The notes beneath the pieces were generated by a model. It searched no databases. It was given only the letters and a program-made list of their open reading frames with translations, and had not been told where the DNA came from. DNA of 64,000 nt from Symbiodinium sp. CCMP2592 (taxonomy: Eukaryota; Sar; Dinophyceae; Suessiales; Symbiodiniaceae). The stretch is taken from assembly GCA_905221615.1 (NCBI GenBank), contig CAJNDT010000955.1:45664-109663 (forward strand), written 5' to 3'. Position 1 is the first letter of the stretch, and each line of letters opens with the position of its first letter. The position numbers were made by a program, and so were the translations under genes. Positions 11,657 through 20,821 of this stretch are shown in pieces.

Positions 11657-11703
11657 TTAATTACTACTACTACTACTACTACTGCTACTACTTCTACGAC
11701 TAC
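11321..11703. repeat. ACT trinucleotide array
   Basis: Almost pure ACT repeat with GCT/GCC interruptions in the middle. Long homopolymeric ORFs (Tyr, Leu, Ser, Val) here are artefacts of the repeat. Confidence 0.95.
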
Positions 11704-12089
11704 CGCAAGTGTCGGAATCCGTCGCCCGGTTTTTTGTGCAAATACGCGTTTCGCCACAGCGGGAGCGCTTTTTAAGACTGAAAACGAGGTCTTAAACAAC
11801 ATGCTGTTTTCAGAGCTAGTTTTGTGGAAACCATGGCAGGCGTGGCACTTTGCGAGATTCGGCGTCTTACTTTTCTGGGTCATGTTTTTCGCGTGGTTGA
11901 AAGGTCGAAAACACCGCGCACGACGAGGTTTTCGTGATGTCAACACTCAAAAATGCGATTTTGCCGTTTACCCCAAAGTTTGTGTTTTTCGACTATGAGT
12001 AAGCAATGACCTTTTCAACCGCGGATGTGGCAGCAAAGAGAGATCAATGAAAAAGACATATTCGTCGCATTATTCAAACATTGGGAATC

Positions 12090-12330
12090 GTCGCGGATTT
12101 GTGAATATCTTCGCGAAAGCTGCATTTGATCATCTTCGTGAGATGTGCCTATCGCAGGAAAACGCATCGGATGAACTTCGTCAGATTTGAGAGATTCATC
12201 TGAAAAAACCATTGGGAGTTCGTATTGATTGAGGAGGATTGGTGAATTTTTGTCGCGACAGCTGCATCCGAAGATGTGCCTATCGCAGGGAACTGCATCG
12301 GATCAACCTCGTCAGATTTGTGAAATTCAT
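12090..12330 (+). repeat. Diverged direct repeat of about 100 bp
   Basis: Two related blocks (about 12096-12196 and 12240-12328) share AGCTGCAT, GATGTGCCTATCGCAGG, GCATCGGAT and CTCGTCAGATTTG in the same order. No gene is visible in 11704-12520 apart from this. Confidence 0.6.
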
Positions 12331-12520
12331 CGAAGTTGAACTACCATATGGAGCCAGCACAACTGCGGAGAGGCGGCTGCACAACTGCGCACAGGAGGCT
12401 TTGGCCCACGCTCACGCAGCACGGACGTTATTAACCCCCCCCACCCCACCCCACCCTCCCCAAGACAAGTCCGAATCCTCAGAAATGCACGAAGACGCAC
12501 GACAGTTAAGGATGCGTTAG

Positions 12521-12563
12521 CTACTACTACTACTACTACTACTACTACGTACTACTACTACTA

Positions 12564-12604
<41 letters not shown>

Positions 12605-12699
12605 GCTCCTCCTACTCCTCCTACTACTACTACGACTACGACTACGACGACGACGACGACGACTACTACTACTACTACTACTGCTACTACTACTACTAA
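12521..12699. repeat. ACT trinucleotide array next to the ABCC gene
   Basis: ACT repeat with short CCT and GAC interruptions. It begins just past the last recognisable ABCC exon. Confidence 0.95.
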
Positions 12700-12756
12700 T
12701 CCAAAGCAAACATCAGCCTCACAATGAGTGCGCAGACTATAAGACGGGCTCAACAA

Positions 12757-15170
12757 CAGACTTGCTGCGAGGCGGGCACTCCGCTTTCACCAACCGGGGT
12801 CGCATCACCGTTTGAGAGGCTGCTTAAATCGTCTACAAGTGCTGCCATGCGCAGCGCCGATGCGTATTTGTCTTCATCCAGCGGGAGTCCGAAGAGGACA
12901 TTCTCTTTCACCGTGCCGTTCAAGAGGAAAGGTTTCTGCGAAACGAAGGCCCTGTGCCCACTCACGTGACATTTGCCACGAAGAGGAGGCCGTGAGCATG
13001 CCAACGAAGCCAACAGAGTGCTCTTCCCGCTGCCGACTGGCCCAGCAATCATTACAAAGCTGCCCTTCGGAATCTGGAAGTTCACCTGCTCCAAAATGCA
13101 AGTTTCCTCCAAGCTGGTCGCATTCGCACCCCAGTGTCTGTAGCCAAAAGCCGCATTCTGGACGTCCACGGCAATGCCGGTGCAAGCTGCAAGGCCTCGG
13201 AAAGAGCTTGCGCTCAGCCAGGGCTCATCGTGCCACGGTGCAGATGCCGCACCATTCACTTCGTCCACGGCCTGGGTCTGGGTGGTAATGGGAGCGGTCA
13301 GGAAGCGGTCGATGCGATCGAAGCTCGGCTTCAAATTGGCCACTGCGCGGTAAATACCTGGCAAAGCCTGAACGGACCATTGTAGCGTGGAGATCCAAGC
13401 CAGTGTTGTGAACGCTGTCGCCTAACGAAAACCAACGCGACTCTGTCAACTCTATGAGTGAAGCAACGAGAGAGCCAAGCGGCAGCATCCAACCTCTCGC
13501 CGCTCACAACAGTGTACCAGGCGAAGATGCTCACTGGCACCATAACACTCAATACAGAGCCAACCAGCGTGTTGAAGGCTCCCAGGATGCGAACTCGAAC
13601 AATTGCCTCGGCAAAGGGCCGAGCAAAGACACTCGCAGCAACAGGTTATCTCTTTTGGCTAGAAGCCTTCATCTCCTCGTTCCTCGCCGCAGATAAACGG
13701 GACTGCCATACAGGCTCCCAGACCTGGAGCTTCACCGTCCGGATTCCCCGAACCATCTCGCTCATCAAGCTGGCACGGTGATCACGACACTCTTGGACCA
13801 CCTGCAAACACCAAAACGGACACTGCCTGATAAGTACTGCATTATCCCGCCCCTCGACTTTTCGACTGGTGGCCTTTGTCCAGGATTGCAGACATCTCCC
13901 CAGGCCACGCGAGATGGCGGCCCCCAGCACCACCATCGCTGTGCCAATGAACGCAGCAGAGCCCACCTCCAGCGTCTCACAAAACAACCAAGCGGTCTTG
14001 TATAGCTTGCCTGACCTGAACTGAAGCCCTTCCTCGAATAACCCATCCACCAAAGACATGACATGGAAAGAGCCTTCCGACTCCGATCCTATCAAGAAGG
14101 GTGACGCAGAGTCTGCAATGGCTAGGTATTGGCTCTAGACTATATATAGTATAGATACTCGTTGGTTGACATCACCGAAGCCCTGACCAGCTTGTAGAGG
14201 AAGTAGACGAGAAAGGGCAACGAAGCGAATGTCCAAGACCACTGTGACAGGGAAAAAAGCAACGAGGACCACTTGCCGATCTTGTCTGCGTCTGTGGCCA
14301 TGAGGTTGGAAATGCGCCCGACATCCAGCTCGTGATCTGGTACGCAGAGTGACTTGCGAAAAATCGCATGCACCAGTACCGAACGGACATTGTTCTGGAC
14401 GCGAACAGAGGCAAAGAAACAGACTTCCATGCAGGTGACACGTACTAGCATTGAAAGGCTCAGTGCGCCGACCAGGCAGAGCTGCACCGGGAAGCTAACT
14501 TCTTTGCTCCCGTCCTGCACTGCGTTCAGCCTCAGCTATTACACCACAAGCACCGCAACGGGGACAACCGTGTGCTCTGGCGCGCTCTTTGCGTGCAAGG
14601 TGCAGCACACGGAGCATCAGTGGATCGATGGTCATAAAGAAGAGAAAAGTCCAACCATGCAGCACGGAATACAGGAAGACCTCGGGTTGTTTGAGAAACT
14701 GTGAATTGGGAGTCGCTACCATCACCAGCTGAAGCTATACCCACATCAATGGCCAGCCGAAGCGAAGCACTTATTACGAACAGAGATTAACTACTAAGGA
14801 AGGATGCTATGCAAATATCCAGCATTCAGCACAAACGCTCGCCACTGGATTCTCCAGCATACTGAGCAGAGGATGCGTGCACTCTTGCCCCTGGCCGATC
14901 GCCACAGGCTCGCTACCTTGCAAAAGAGGAACTCCGGGTCGTCCTCAGCAAAGGAATCCCAGGAAGCATGGCGCACGTCAGCGCTCAAACAGGCAGGCAT
15001 GGACACCTCTGGACAGCCTCACACGGACATGTGACAGCAAGGGTCGATGCTCGGCAGCTTTGGCAGATCTTCCTGCGCCAGACGGGCTCTCTGATTGGCT
15101 GCACGAATACTTGGGAAGACCCACCAGAAAGTGTACCTGAACAGGGAAGATGCCGAAGGTAGCAGAACAC
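12757..15170 (-). CDS. ABC transporter, ABCC (MRP-like) subfamily, N-terminal half, multi-exon
   Basis: Read from right to left, minus-strand exons follow the order of an ABCC exporter. The L0/lasso segment is at about 15155-15030 (RYTFWWVFPSIRAANQRARL, DLPKLP). A linker helix is at about 15000-14800. The first TMD1 helix is at about 14700-14600. TMD1 intracellular loops follow at 14520-14150 (HAIFRKSL, DVGRISNLMATDADKI) and 14095-13690 (LMSEMVRGIRTVKLQVWEP). A last TMD1 helix is near 13550-13400. NBD1 is at 13364-12760, with Walker A GPVGSGKST at about 13043 and Q-loop FVSQKPFLLNG. The frame stops right after VGESGVPAS, the start of the signature motif. Exons are separated by short introns whose borders I could not fix. 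Such proteins export conjugates or drugs across membranes using ATP. TMD2, NBD2 and the rest of NBD1 are absent before the ACT array at 12.5-12.7 kb. The gene either continues beyond an unusually repetitive intron or is truncated. Confidence 0.8.
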
Positions 15171-16243
15171 ACTTTCGAAAAGGAAAAGGGAGGGGCAGGC
15201 CGGGGCAGGGGCTAAAAGTTAAAGCGGCCCCTCCTGGACAGGAAGCCCGCAGCATCTTCTGGAGCATCAGCCTGCCCTGTTGCGGGAACTGCACATGGCA
15301 GCAGTTCTCTGCGGGCATCCGCAGAGAGCTCTGCTTCTCTTAGCATGGAGCCATGGAAGAACTCCGATCCGACTGTGCTTTGAGCCAGCAACTGCTGCCG
15401 ATAGCTGTTAGCCTTCGTGAGATGCTCTGAAATCTGCAGCACAGGTCTGATACGCATCTCCTGGCCGTGGCCTTCATTGCTCGCAGGCTCCGCCTCAGGG
15501 CTTTGCGGTTTGCAGCAGGCGCACTGCACTTGGCTGTGCACACAGCTGGGGTTCACGGCAAAGGCTTCGGAGAGATCGGGGAAGTCGGAACTCCACACCT
15601 CACAATCACAACCCATCGAAAGTCAAAAACCCAATATCTGCCGAGGGCACCTTTGCAAAGCAAATGGTGACGACACGGACCTGCACTACCAGCTGCAAGC
15701 ATGCCTCGAGCACCCCGAGCCTGTTTCAAGCCGGGTGACTGGAACCGCTCCTGCCGAGAGAGACAGCCAGGCGACAGCTCCAGTGCATGCAGCGCCCATG
15801 TTTCCTCTTCCTGGATGGGGAGCTTCAAAGCCTTGGCCCACACGTTGAGCGGGATTGACGATTTGTGCCCGCGCAGTTCGGCAAAGTTGCTTCATTGGAG
15901 CTCGCGCTGGGCATCGCCATGGCGAGGGGCCCGAGCCCAAAGCCCAAAGCACCTCACGAATCGCACAAATCCGCCTGCAAGCAGATCTTACAGCAGCCCG
16001 GCCATGTTTAGGTAGGGACCTGTCCCGTCCGAACGGCGCTCGTCAGCGCGAGCACCAACACCAGGCGAGAAGCCTGCCCTCCTCTATCCAGCGCGTCCAG
16101 AAACAGCGAGCGCGCGAGCGTGCGCTTTCGCAACAAGCAGGGCTGTCGACACAGTCGCAGTCTCAGAGGAGTTCTCTGTTTTCCGCTCATTACTTTCGGA
16201 GGCGGTCTGTGAATTTTGGCGCCGTGGCAACCTCACTGGCTGC
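15171..16243 (-). other. Upstream of ABCC gene; possible extra N-terminal exon at 15616-15212
   Basis: The minus frame 15616-15212 reads as plausible protein (DFPDLSEAFAV, PVLQISEHLTKANSYRQQLL) and would sit just before the L0 segment. ABCC N-termini are poorly conserved, so this stays a suggestion. Nothing else is recognised before the retrotransposon at 16244. Confidence 0.35.
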
Positions 16244-16248
16244 ACCTG

Positions 16249-16432
16249 TAGCAGATAGTGCAATTTTCCCTCGTGTACAGCTACATACAGGAATCCAGTG
16301 TTTCACCGATTTTCACCGCAGGTCAAACCTAGGCTGAAGCACAGCCCAACAGCGGAGCTCAGAGTGAGAAAAGAATCCAGAGCTCGCGCCGTGGTTACAA
16401 GAAGTATACTGGTATAAGGGTTTAAACTTTCA
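16249..16432 (+). repeat. 5' LTR of copia element 1
   Basis: 184 bp, from TAGCAGATAG to TTTAAACTTTCA. It is matched by 25962-26135 except for five substitutions and the 10-bp duplication ATTTTCACCG. The outer end is TA rather than the usual TG, as fixed by the target duplication. The inner end is CA. Confidence 0.9.
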
Positions 16433-16444
16433 TGGTAGCGGAGC
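16433..16444 (+). promoter_or_regulatory. Primer-binding site, initiator tRNA-Met type
   Basis: TGGTAGCGGAGC starts directly after the LTR. Copia elements of plants commonly carry TGGTATCAGAGC, complementary to the 3' end of initiator tRNA-Met. This sequence is a two-base variant and would pair with a tRNA ending GCTCCGCTACCA. Confidence 0.75.
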
Positions 16445-16662
16445 TGTTGGCAAAGGCCAGCAGCTGATCAAGCAAAGATCCAGGGAAGCCAGCTACGAGC
16501 TGGAAAGTGAAGCAGGAAGTTAAGGTTAATTCCGAAAGCATCCTGCCGTAGAAGAGCGCGGAGTTACGGCTAAGCCAAGAGCACCTTGCGTCGTCGAAAA
16601 GAAATCGTGGAAGTGAAAGACCTTGAGCCAGTTACACACAGACCTGCCAAAGTGTTGGAAAG

Positions 16663-19488
16663 ATGGACCAACAAGGACAACAAGCTCAACAACCTCAGCA
16701 GCCCATGAATCCCCAACAAGGGCAGCAAGCAAGGTTCGAGCTACTGATGACCAATTTAGGTCAAGCTACAGAAGCTATGGCAAGAGTTGCGCAGGGCACT
16801 GCAGCCCAACAAGCACAATTGACCACAGCAATGAATGAACTGGTGAAAGCCCAAGCATCACCAAAAGCAGCCCCTTCGGGGAGTCAGCCAGCCTCAGTAA
16901 GCTTTGATACTGGAGGTAAGATTCTCAAGCCACCAGAAGCGTTCAATCCAGCAACAATTGAAGAAGAAGTGTCGCAATGGAGCGACTGGTCGTTTACGTT
17001 CAAGAACTTCTTAGCGTTTATGGACCAAGAATTCCTGAAGGACTTGAAGGCAGCGGAAGAAGAGAAGGACGTGATAAGCTCAGAGGTGACTAATTCATTC
17101 TTCGACAGTGATTCAGGAAGAGTGAACAGAGGAACAAAGCTTTACTCAGTGTTAAGCAGTTACCTGAAGAACAGACCTCTGAAAGTGTTGAGAAGTGTAA
17201 GCGGGATGAACGGATTTGAAGTGTGGAGAAAGTTGACGGCCGAATTAGAGCCGACGTCCCGTTCAAGGAGTCTAGCAATGGCTCAAGCATTGGTTGGATT
17301 CCCGGCCATGAGCAAAGGAGCATCGCTGATGGATTACGTCTTGACTTACGAGAAGCTTACAGCAGAGTACGAAAAACTCTCAGGACAGAAGTACGACGAC
17401 AACTTGAAGATCGGTACACTGCTAAAAGGAATTCCACTAAACCTCAAGCAGCACGTGATGGTCGATATCACTGATAAGACCACATATGAACAGTTGAGAG
17501 CAAAGTTGCTGCAATATGAAAGAAGCAATCAGACATGGTCAGCTGAAAACATCTTAGGATCGCTGAGTGTTCAAGACCCAACGTCACACTCGAGCAGCAA
17601 GGCTTACCAAGGACCGATTCCGATGGAACTTGATAGATTGCATTTGAGAAAAGGTAAAGGCGATGGAAAAGGAAAAGGTGACAAAGGAAAAGGAGGAAAA
17701 GGCAAAGGAGACAAAGGAAAAGGAAAAGGATATGGAAGAGGAAAAGGTGGCAGAGGAAAAGCAAAAGGAAAAGGAAAAGGCTATGGCAAAGGAAACGGAC
17801 TTGGAAAGAAAGGTGGAAAGAGTATCAGGCAGGCTGAAGGAAAAGGCTACGAGAACACGAAAGGAAAAGGTGGACAAAACGGACCTGTATGTTTCAATTG
17901 TGGTAAGACCGGACATTACTCTTCGGAGTGTTGGTCGGCACCAAAAGGTAAAGGAAAAGGCGGAAAAGGAAAGATTCGGAATGTCCAAGAGACAGGTGAA
18001 GAAGAATGGTATGAAGAGCAACCAAGTTCTTCTACACAGCCACAAGCAAGAGCACCACAACGAGCAAAAGGAAACGAGCAAGTGCGTAGGTTGGTGACAA
18101 CGCCTATGCCAGTGATTGAAGAGATCCTTGAAGAGGATGAAGACTACATTGATCTTGTAGGAATGTTTGAAGAGATGGTGATGGACTATGCTGCAGGAGC
18201 AGTAAAAGTCAACACAGTGGTGTTATGGTCAAGCATGACAGATGGAAGTGATGAAGAGGATTATGAAAGAGATGAACTTCACAAGTGGTATGAAGATCTG
18301 CATGTGGACGAAGAGAATGCAAAGCATGCAGAAGAGCGAGAAAGACTTTTCGGAAGTGTTGAAGAGTTAGAGACAGAAGTTCGATTAGATCAAGAACCAG
18401 AAGAGAGATCAAGCCAAAGGCACTATGTGAGGACCGTTAACTCAAGCTATTCAGAACTCGTTGAAGTAGTCCTGGACAGTGGCGCGGATTGTCATGTACT
18501 TCCGCTATGCTACTACAGTGAAGACTTAGGAACAGTTGAGTTCCCAGCTTTGAGAATGGTTATTCAAGATGCCCAAGGCAACAGGATAAGAACCACTGAG
18601 ACAAGAGCGAACATCACATTCGAATTCCAAAGGACAGATGGAAGAGTGATAAAGGTGAGAGATTCAGCTGTGACACAACCACTATTTGCAGTAGGCAAGT
18701 TGTGGAAAGTCGGATGGGGACTTGATCCTCTAGACCAGTTCAATGCTTACCTGAAGAAAGGTTCAGCAAGAGTGCCAGTGAGGTTTGCAAGAAACTCAAC
18801 AGTGACGGACCTCAAGATTTACAGAGCTCAAGTGAAGGTTGAAGGTGATAAACCACAAGTGAGAAAGCTCACATTGATCAAGCAGATGGAAGATGACTTC
18901 GAGAAGATGAAGTATCATCAAGGATGGTTTTTCATGTCAGATGGGAAGCCAGCAAGGATCGATTATGACAAGTACACAACATTTGATCTCACAAATGACG
19001 ACGTGAAAGCTTTCAAGTTCAGAACTACTTTGGTATCGAGGTACGATGGTGACAACATCGTATGGAGCGAACTGGAGTTTGTGGAGTGCGCTGAAAAGTG
19101 GGAAGACAGAGAAGAGATTGTGATAGATGCAGTTGAAGAGAATTCGGTGATTATCACGATCTTAGAGAGAAAGTCTTTAGGACTTGAAGAGTATGGTGAG
19201 TATGAAAGAACAGTCCCGAAGAAGAAACGGAAAGAACAAGAGAAGGAAGTGGAAGCAGCAGACGTGGAGATGGAGAAAGTAGGAGAAAAGAGTGATACAA
19301 AGAAGACGGTTGAACAAGTTGAAAAGGAAGCAGCAGAAGCCATGGAGAGTTTGTTTCCTAGCGGACCTCCAGCAGAAGAGGAAATGAAAGAGTGGAAGAA
19401 AATTGAAGATCAGCTACCAAGTTTGGGAGAAAAGATGGAAGAAGCAATGGTGGTAGCAGGAGTTGAGCTTACACCAGAGAGTATGTGA
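16663..19488 (+). CDS. Copia element 1 ORF1: Gag and aspartic protease
   Basis: 941 codons. The N-terminus is Gln-rich. Residues about 85-300 form the Gag (UBN2-like) region, with motifs such as SQWSDWSFTFKNFL and NLKIGTLLKGIPLNLKQHV. Residues about 325-405 are Lys/Gly-rich and probably bind RNA. A CCHC zinc knuckle, CFNCGKTGHYSSEC, begins at residue 410. The retroviral-type protease motif VLDSGADCHVLP has its catalytic Asp at residue 605. The tail is acidic with Lys/Glu coiled-coil character. Gag packages the element RNA into particles and the protease would cut the polyprotein. The frame ends in a 32-nt overlap with the integrase frame, inside what looks like one small SAP-like motif (VELTPES in this frame, VCEFLK in the next). 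Confidence 0.9.
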   Translation: MDQQGQQAQQPQQPMNPQQGQQARFELLMTNLGQATEAMARVAQGTAAQQAQLTTAMNELVKAQASPKAAPSGSQPASVSFDTGGKILKPPEAFNPATIEEEVSQWSDWSFTFKNFLAFMDQEFLKDLKAAEEEKDVISSEVTNSFFDSDSGRVNRGTKLYSVLSSYLKNRPLKVLRSVSGMNGFEVWRKLTAELEPTSRSRSLAMAQALVGFPAMSKGASLMDYVLTYEKLTAEYEKLSGQKYDDNLKIGTLLKGIPLNLKQHVMVDITDKTTYEQLRAKLLQYERSNQTWSAENILGSLSVQDPTSHSSSKAYQGPIPMELDRLHLRKGKGDGKGKGDKGKGGKGKGDKGKGKGYGRGKGGRGKAKGKGKGYGKGNGLGKKGGKSIRQAEGKGYENTKGKGGQNGPVCFNCGKTGHYSSECWSAPKGKGKGGKGKIRNVQETGEEEWYEEQPSSSTQPQARAPQRAKGNEQVRRLVTTPMPVIEEILEEDEDYIDLVGMFEEMVMDYAAGAVKVNTVVLWSSMTDGSDEEDYERDELHKWYEDLHVDEENAKHAEERERLFGSVEELETEVRLDQEPEERSSQRHYVRTVNSSYSELVEVVLDSGADCHVLPLCYYSEDLGTVEFPALRMVIQDAQGNRIRTTETRANITFEFQRTDGRVIKVRDSAVTQPLFAVGKLWKVGWGLDPLDQFNAYLKKGSARVPVRFARNSTVTDLKIYRAQVKVEGDKPQVRKLTLIKQMEDDFEKMKYHQGWFFMSDGKPARIDYDKYTTFDLTNDDVKAFKFRTTLVSRYDGDNIVWSELEFVECAEKWEDREEIVIDAVEENSVIITILERKSLGLEEYGEYERTVPKKKRKEQEKEVEAADVEMEKVGEKSDTKKTVEQVEKEAAEAMESLFPSGPPAEEEMKEWKKIEDQLPSLGEKMEEAMVVAGVELTPESM

Positions 19489-20821
19489 ATTTCTGAAGGT
19501 AGGAAAGACAGGAAGCAAGGCTCAGTTATGGCAACGACTGAAGCAAGCAGTGTCAGCAAACAAGATGAAAGAGTTGGTTGAAATTTCCAAAGGATTAGAA
19601 TTGGAATTCACGAGAGAACCGAAAGGAGAAAAGAGACCAGAGATGCCAACTGAAGAAGAGAGAAGAAAACATGAATTGACACACCTACCGAAAGCTGATT
19701 GGTGTGAAAGCTGTCAAGCAACAAGGTCAAGAGAAGACAACTTCGATGTGTCAGAGAAGAAGAATGAAGCATCTTTAGTTTCAATGGATTTCAAGTTCAC
19801 TGGAACGCGAGATGAAGAGAATCCAAAGGACAATAAAGATGCATTGACGATTGGACTTGTGATGGTTGATGAAGCAACAAAGTTCGTTCATGTGATTCCA
19901 GTAGCAACAAAGGAAGCAACGGCATATGTTGTTGAAGAAGTCTGTAGAGTGCTTATGCTGTTGAACTCCAAGGTCATTCTGAGAACTGATACAGAACCAG
20001 CAATGATATCCCTGAGAAAGAAGGTGCAAGGGATAAGAAAGATGAAGAATCTAGACACAGAGATACAAGATGTAGCACCAGACGAGCACCAAGGATTGCA
20101 AGTTGAAAGATGGGTTCAAACAGTTCGGAACTTGTCTAAGACACTAGTGTACGGCGTTGAATCGCAAGCGAAAGTGAAGATTACGTCGGAAAGTACGCTA
20201 TATCCATGGTCAGCTAGACATGCAGCATTCCTGCTGAATAGGTTTGTTGTAAGAAAAGGATCAACACCTTTTGAAGTGCTATTCGAAAGAGAGTACAAAG
20301 GGACATTAGCACCATGGGGAAGTGTCGTTCTAGCAAAGCCAGTTCCAAAAGTCAAAGAGAAAGGTGAAGCATGGAGAAAAGGAATCTTCGTTGGAAAGGA
20401 TTCAGTGGGCAACTTGAATTTGGTTAGCACAAGGCAAGGAATCATCAAGTGTAGAACGATGAGACAGTGCACACCGTTGTACGATGTTGGAGTGCTAGCA
20501 GAAGCTACAGGAACACCGTGGAACTACACACAGGATACGTTGGTAGGAAGGAAATCCACGAAGAGATTGCCACCTCACAGTGGAATTGAAATGGCAATTG
20601 GTGACAAGCCAGAAGTTGTTCCAAGGAAAGAGAGAAGCCAGGAACAGGAGGATGAGTTGAAAGATTATAGCCCAAGTCAAGAAGCGGCATCAGATCCGCC
20701 AAGTGAGACTGAACAAGACATGGATGAAGATCCAGGCGAAGGACATGTTGGATCATCAAGCAGTAGTTCAAGCAGTCGAGGAAAAGGAGTTACATACAAG
20801 GAGAAGAAGCGAGAGAAGTGA
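19463..20821 (+). CDS. Copia element 1 ORF2: integrase
   Basis: The frame is open from 19457; the first codon listed is TTG, so it is unlikely to start independently. It is reached from ORF1 by a +1 change. It encodes the zinc-binding H-H-C-C domain (His70, His74, Cys81, Cys84 counting from 19463) and the DDE core: Asp109 in SMDFKF, Asp176 in LRTDTEPA, Glu215 in QVERWVQT. The C-terminal part has the usual WGSVVLAKP and WRKGIFVGKD segments before an acidic, Ser-rich linker. Integrase inserts the cDNA into the genome. All catalytic residues are present; only the frame is broken. The frame ends in a Ser/Arg/Lys run overlapping the RT frame. Confidence 0.9.
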   Translation: MSLHQRVCEFLKVGKTGSKAQLWQRLKQAVSANKMKELVEISKGLELEFTREPKGEKRPEMPTEEERRKHELTHLPKADWCESCQATRSREDNFDVSEKKNEASLVSMDFKFTGTRDEENPKDNKDALTIGLVMVDEATKFVHVIPVATKEATAYVVEEVCRVLMLLNSKVILRTDTEPAMISLRKKVQGIRKMKNLDTEIQDVAPDEHQGLQVERWVQTVRNLSKTLVYGVESQAKVKITSESTLYPWSARHAAFLLNRFVVRKGSTPFEVLFEREYKGTLAPWGSVVLAKPVPKVKEKGEAWRKGIFVGKDSVGNLNLVSTRQGIIKCRTMRQCTPLYDVGVLAEATGTPWNYTQDTLVGRKSTKRLPPHSGIEMAIGDKPEVVPRKERSQEQEDELKDYSPSQEAASDPPSETEQDMDEDPGEGHVGSSSSSSSSRGKGVTYKEKKREK

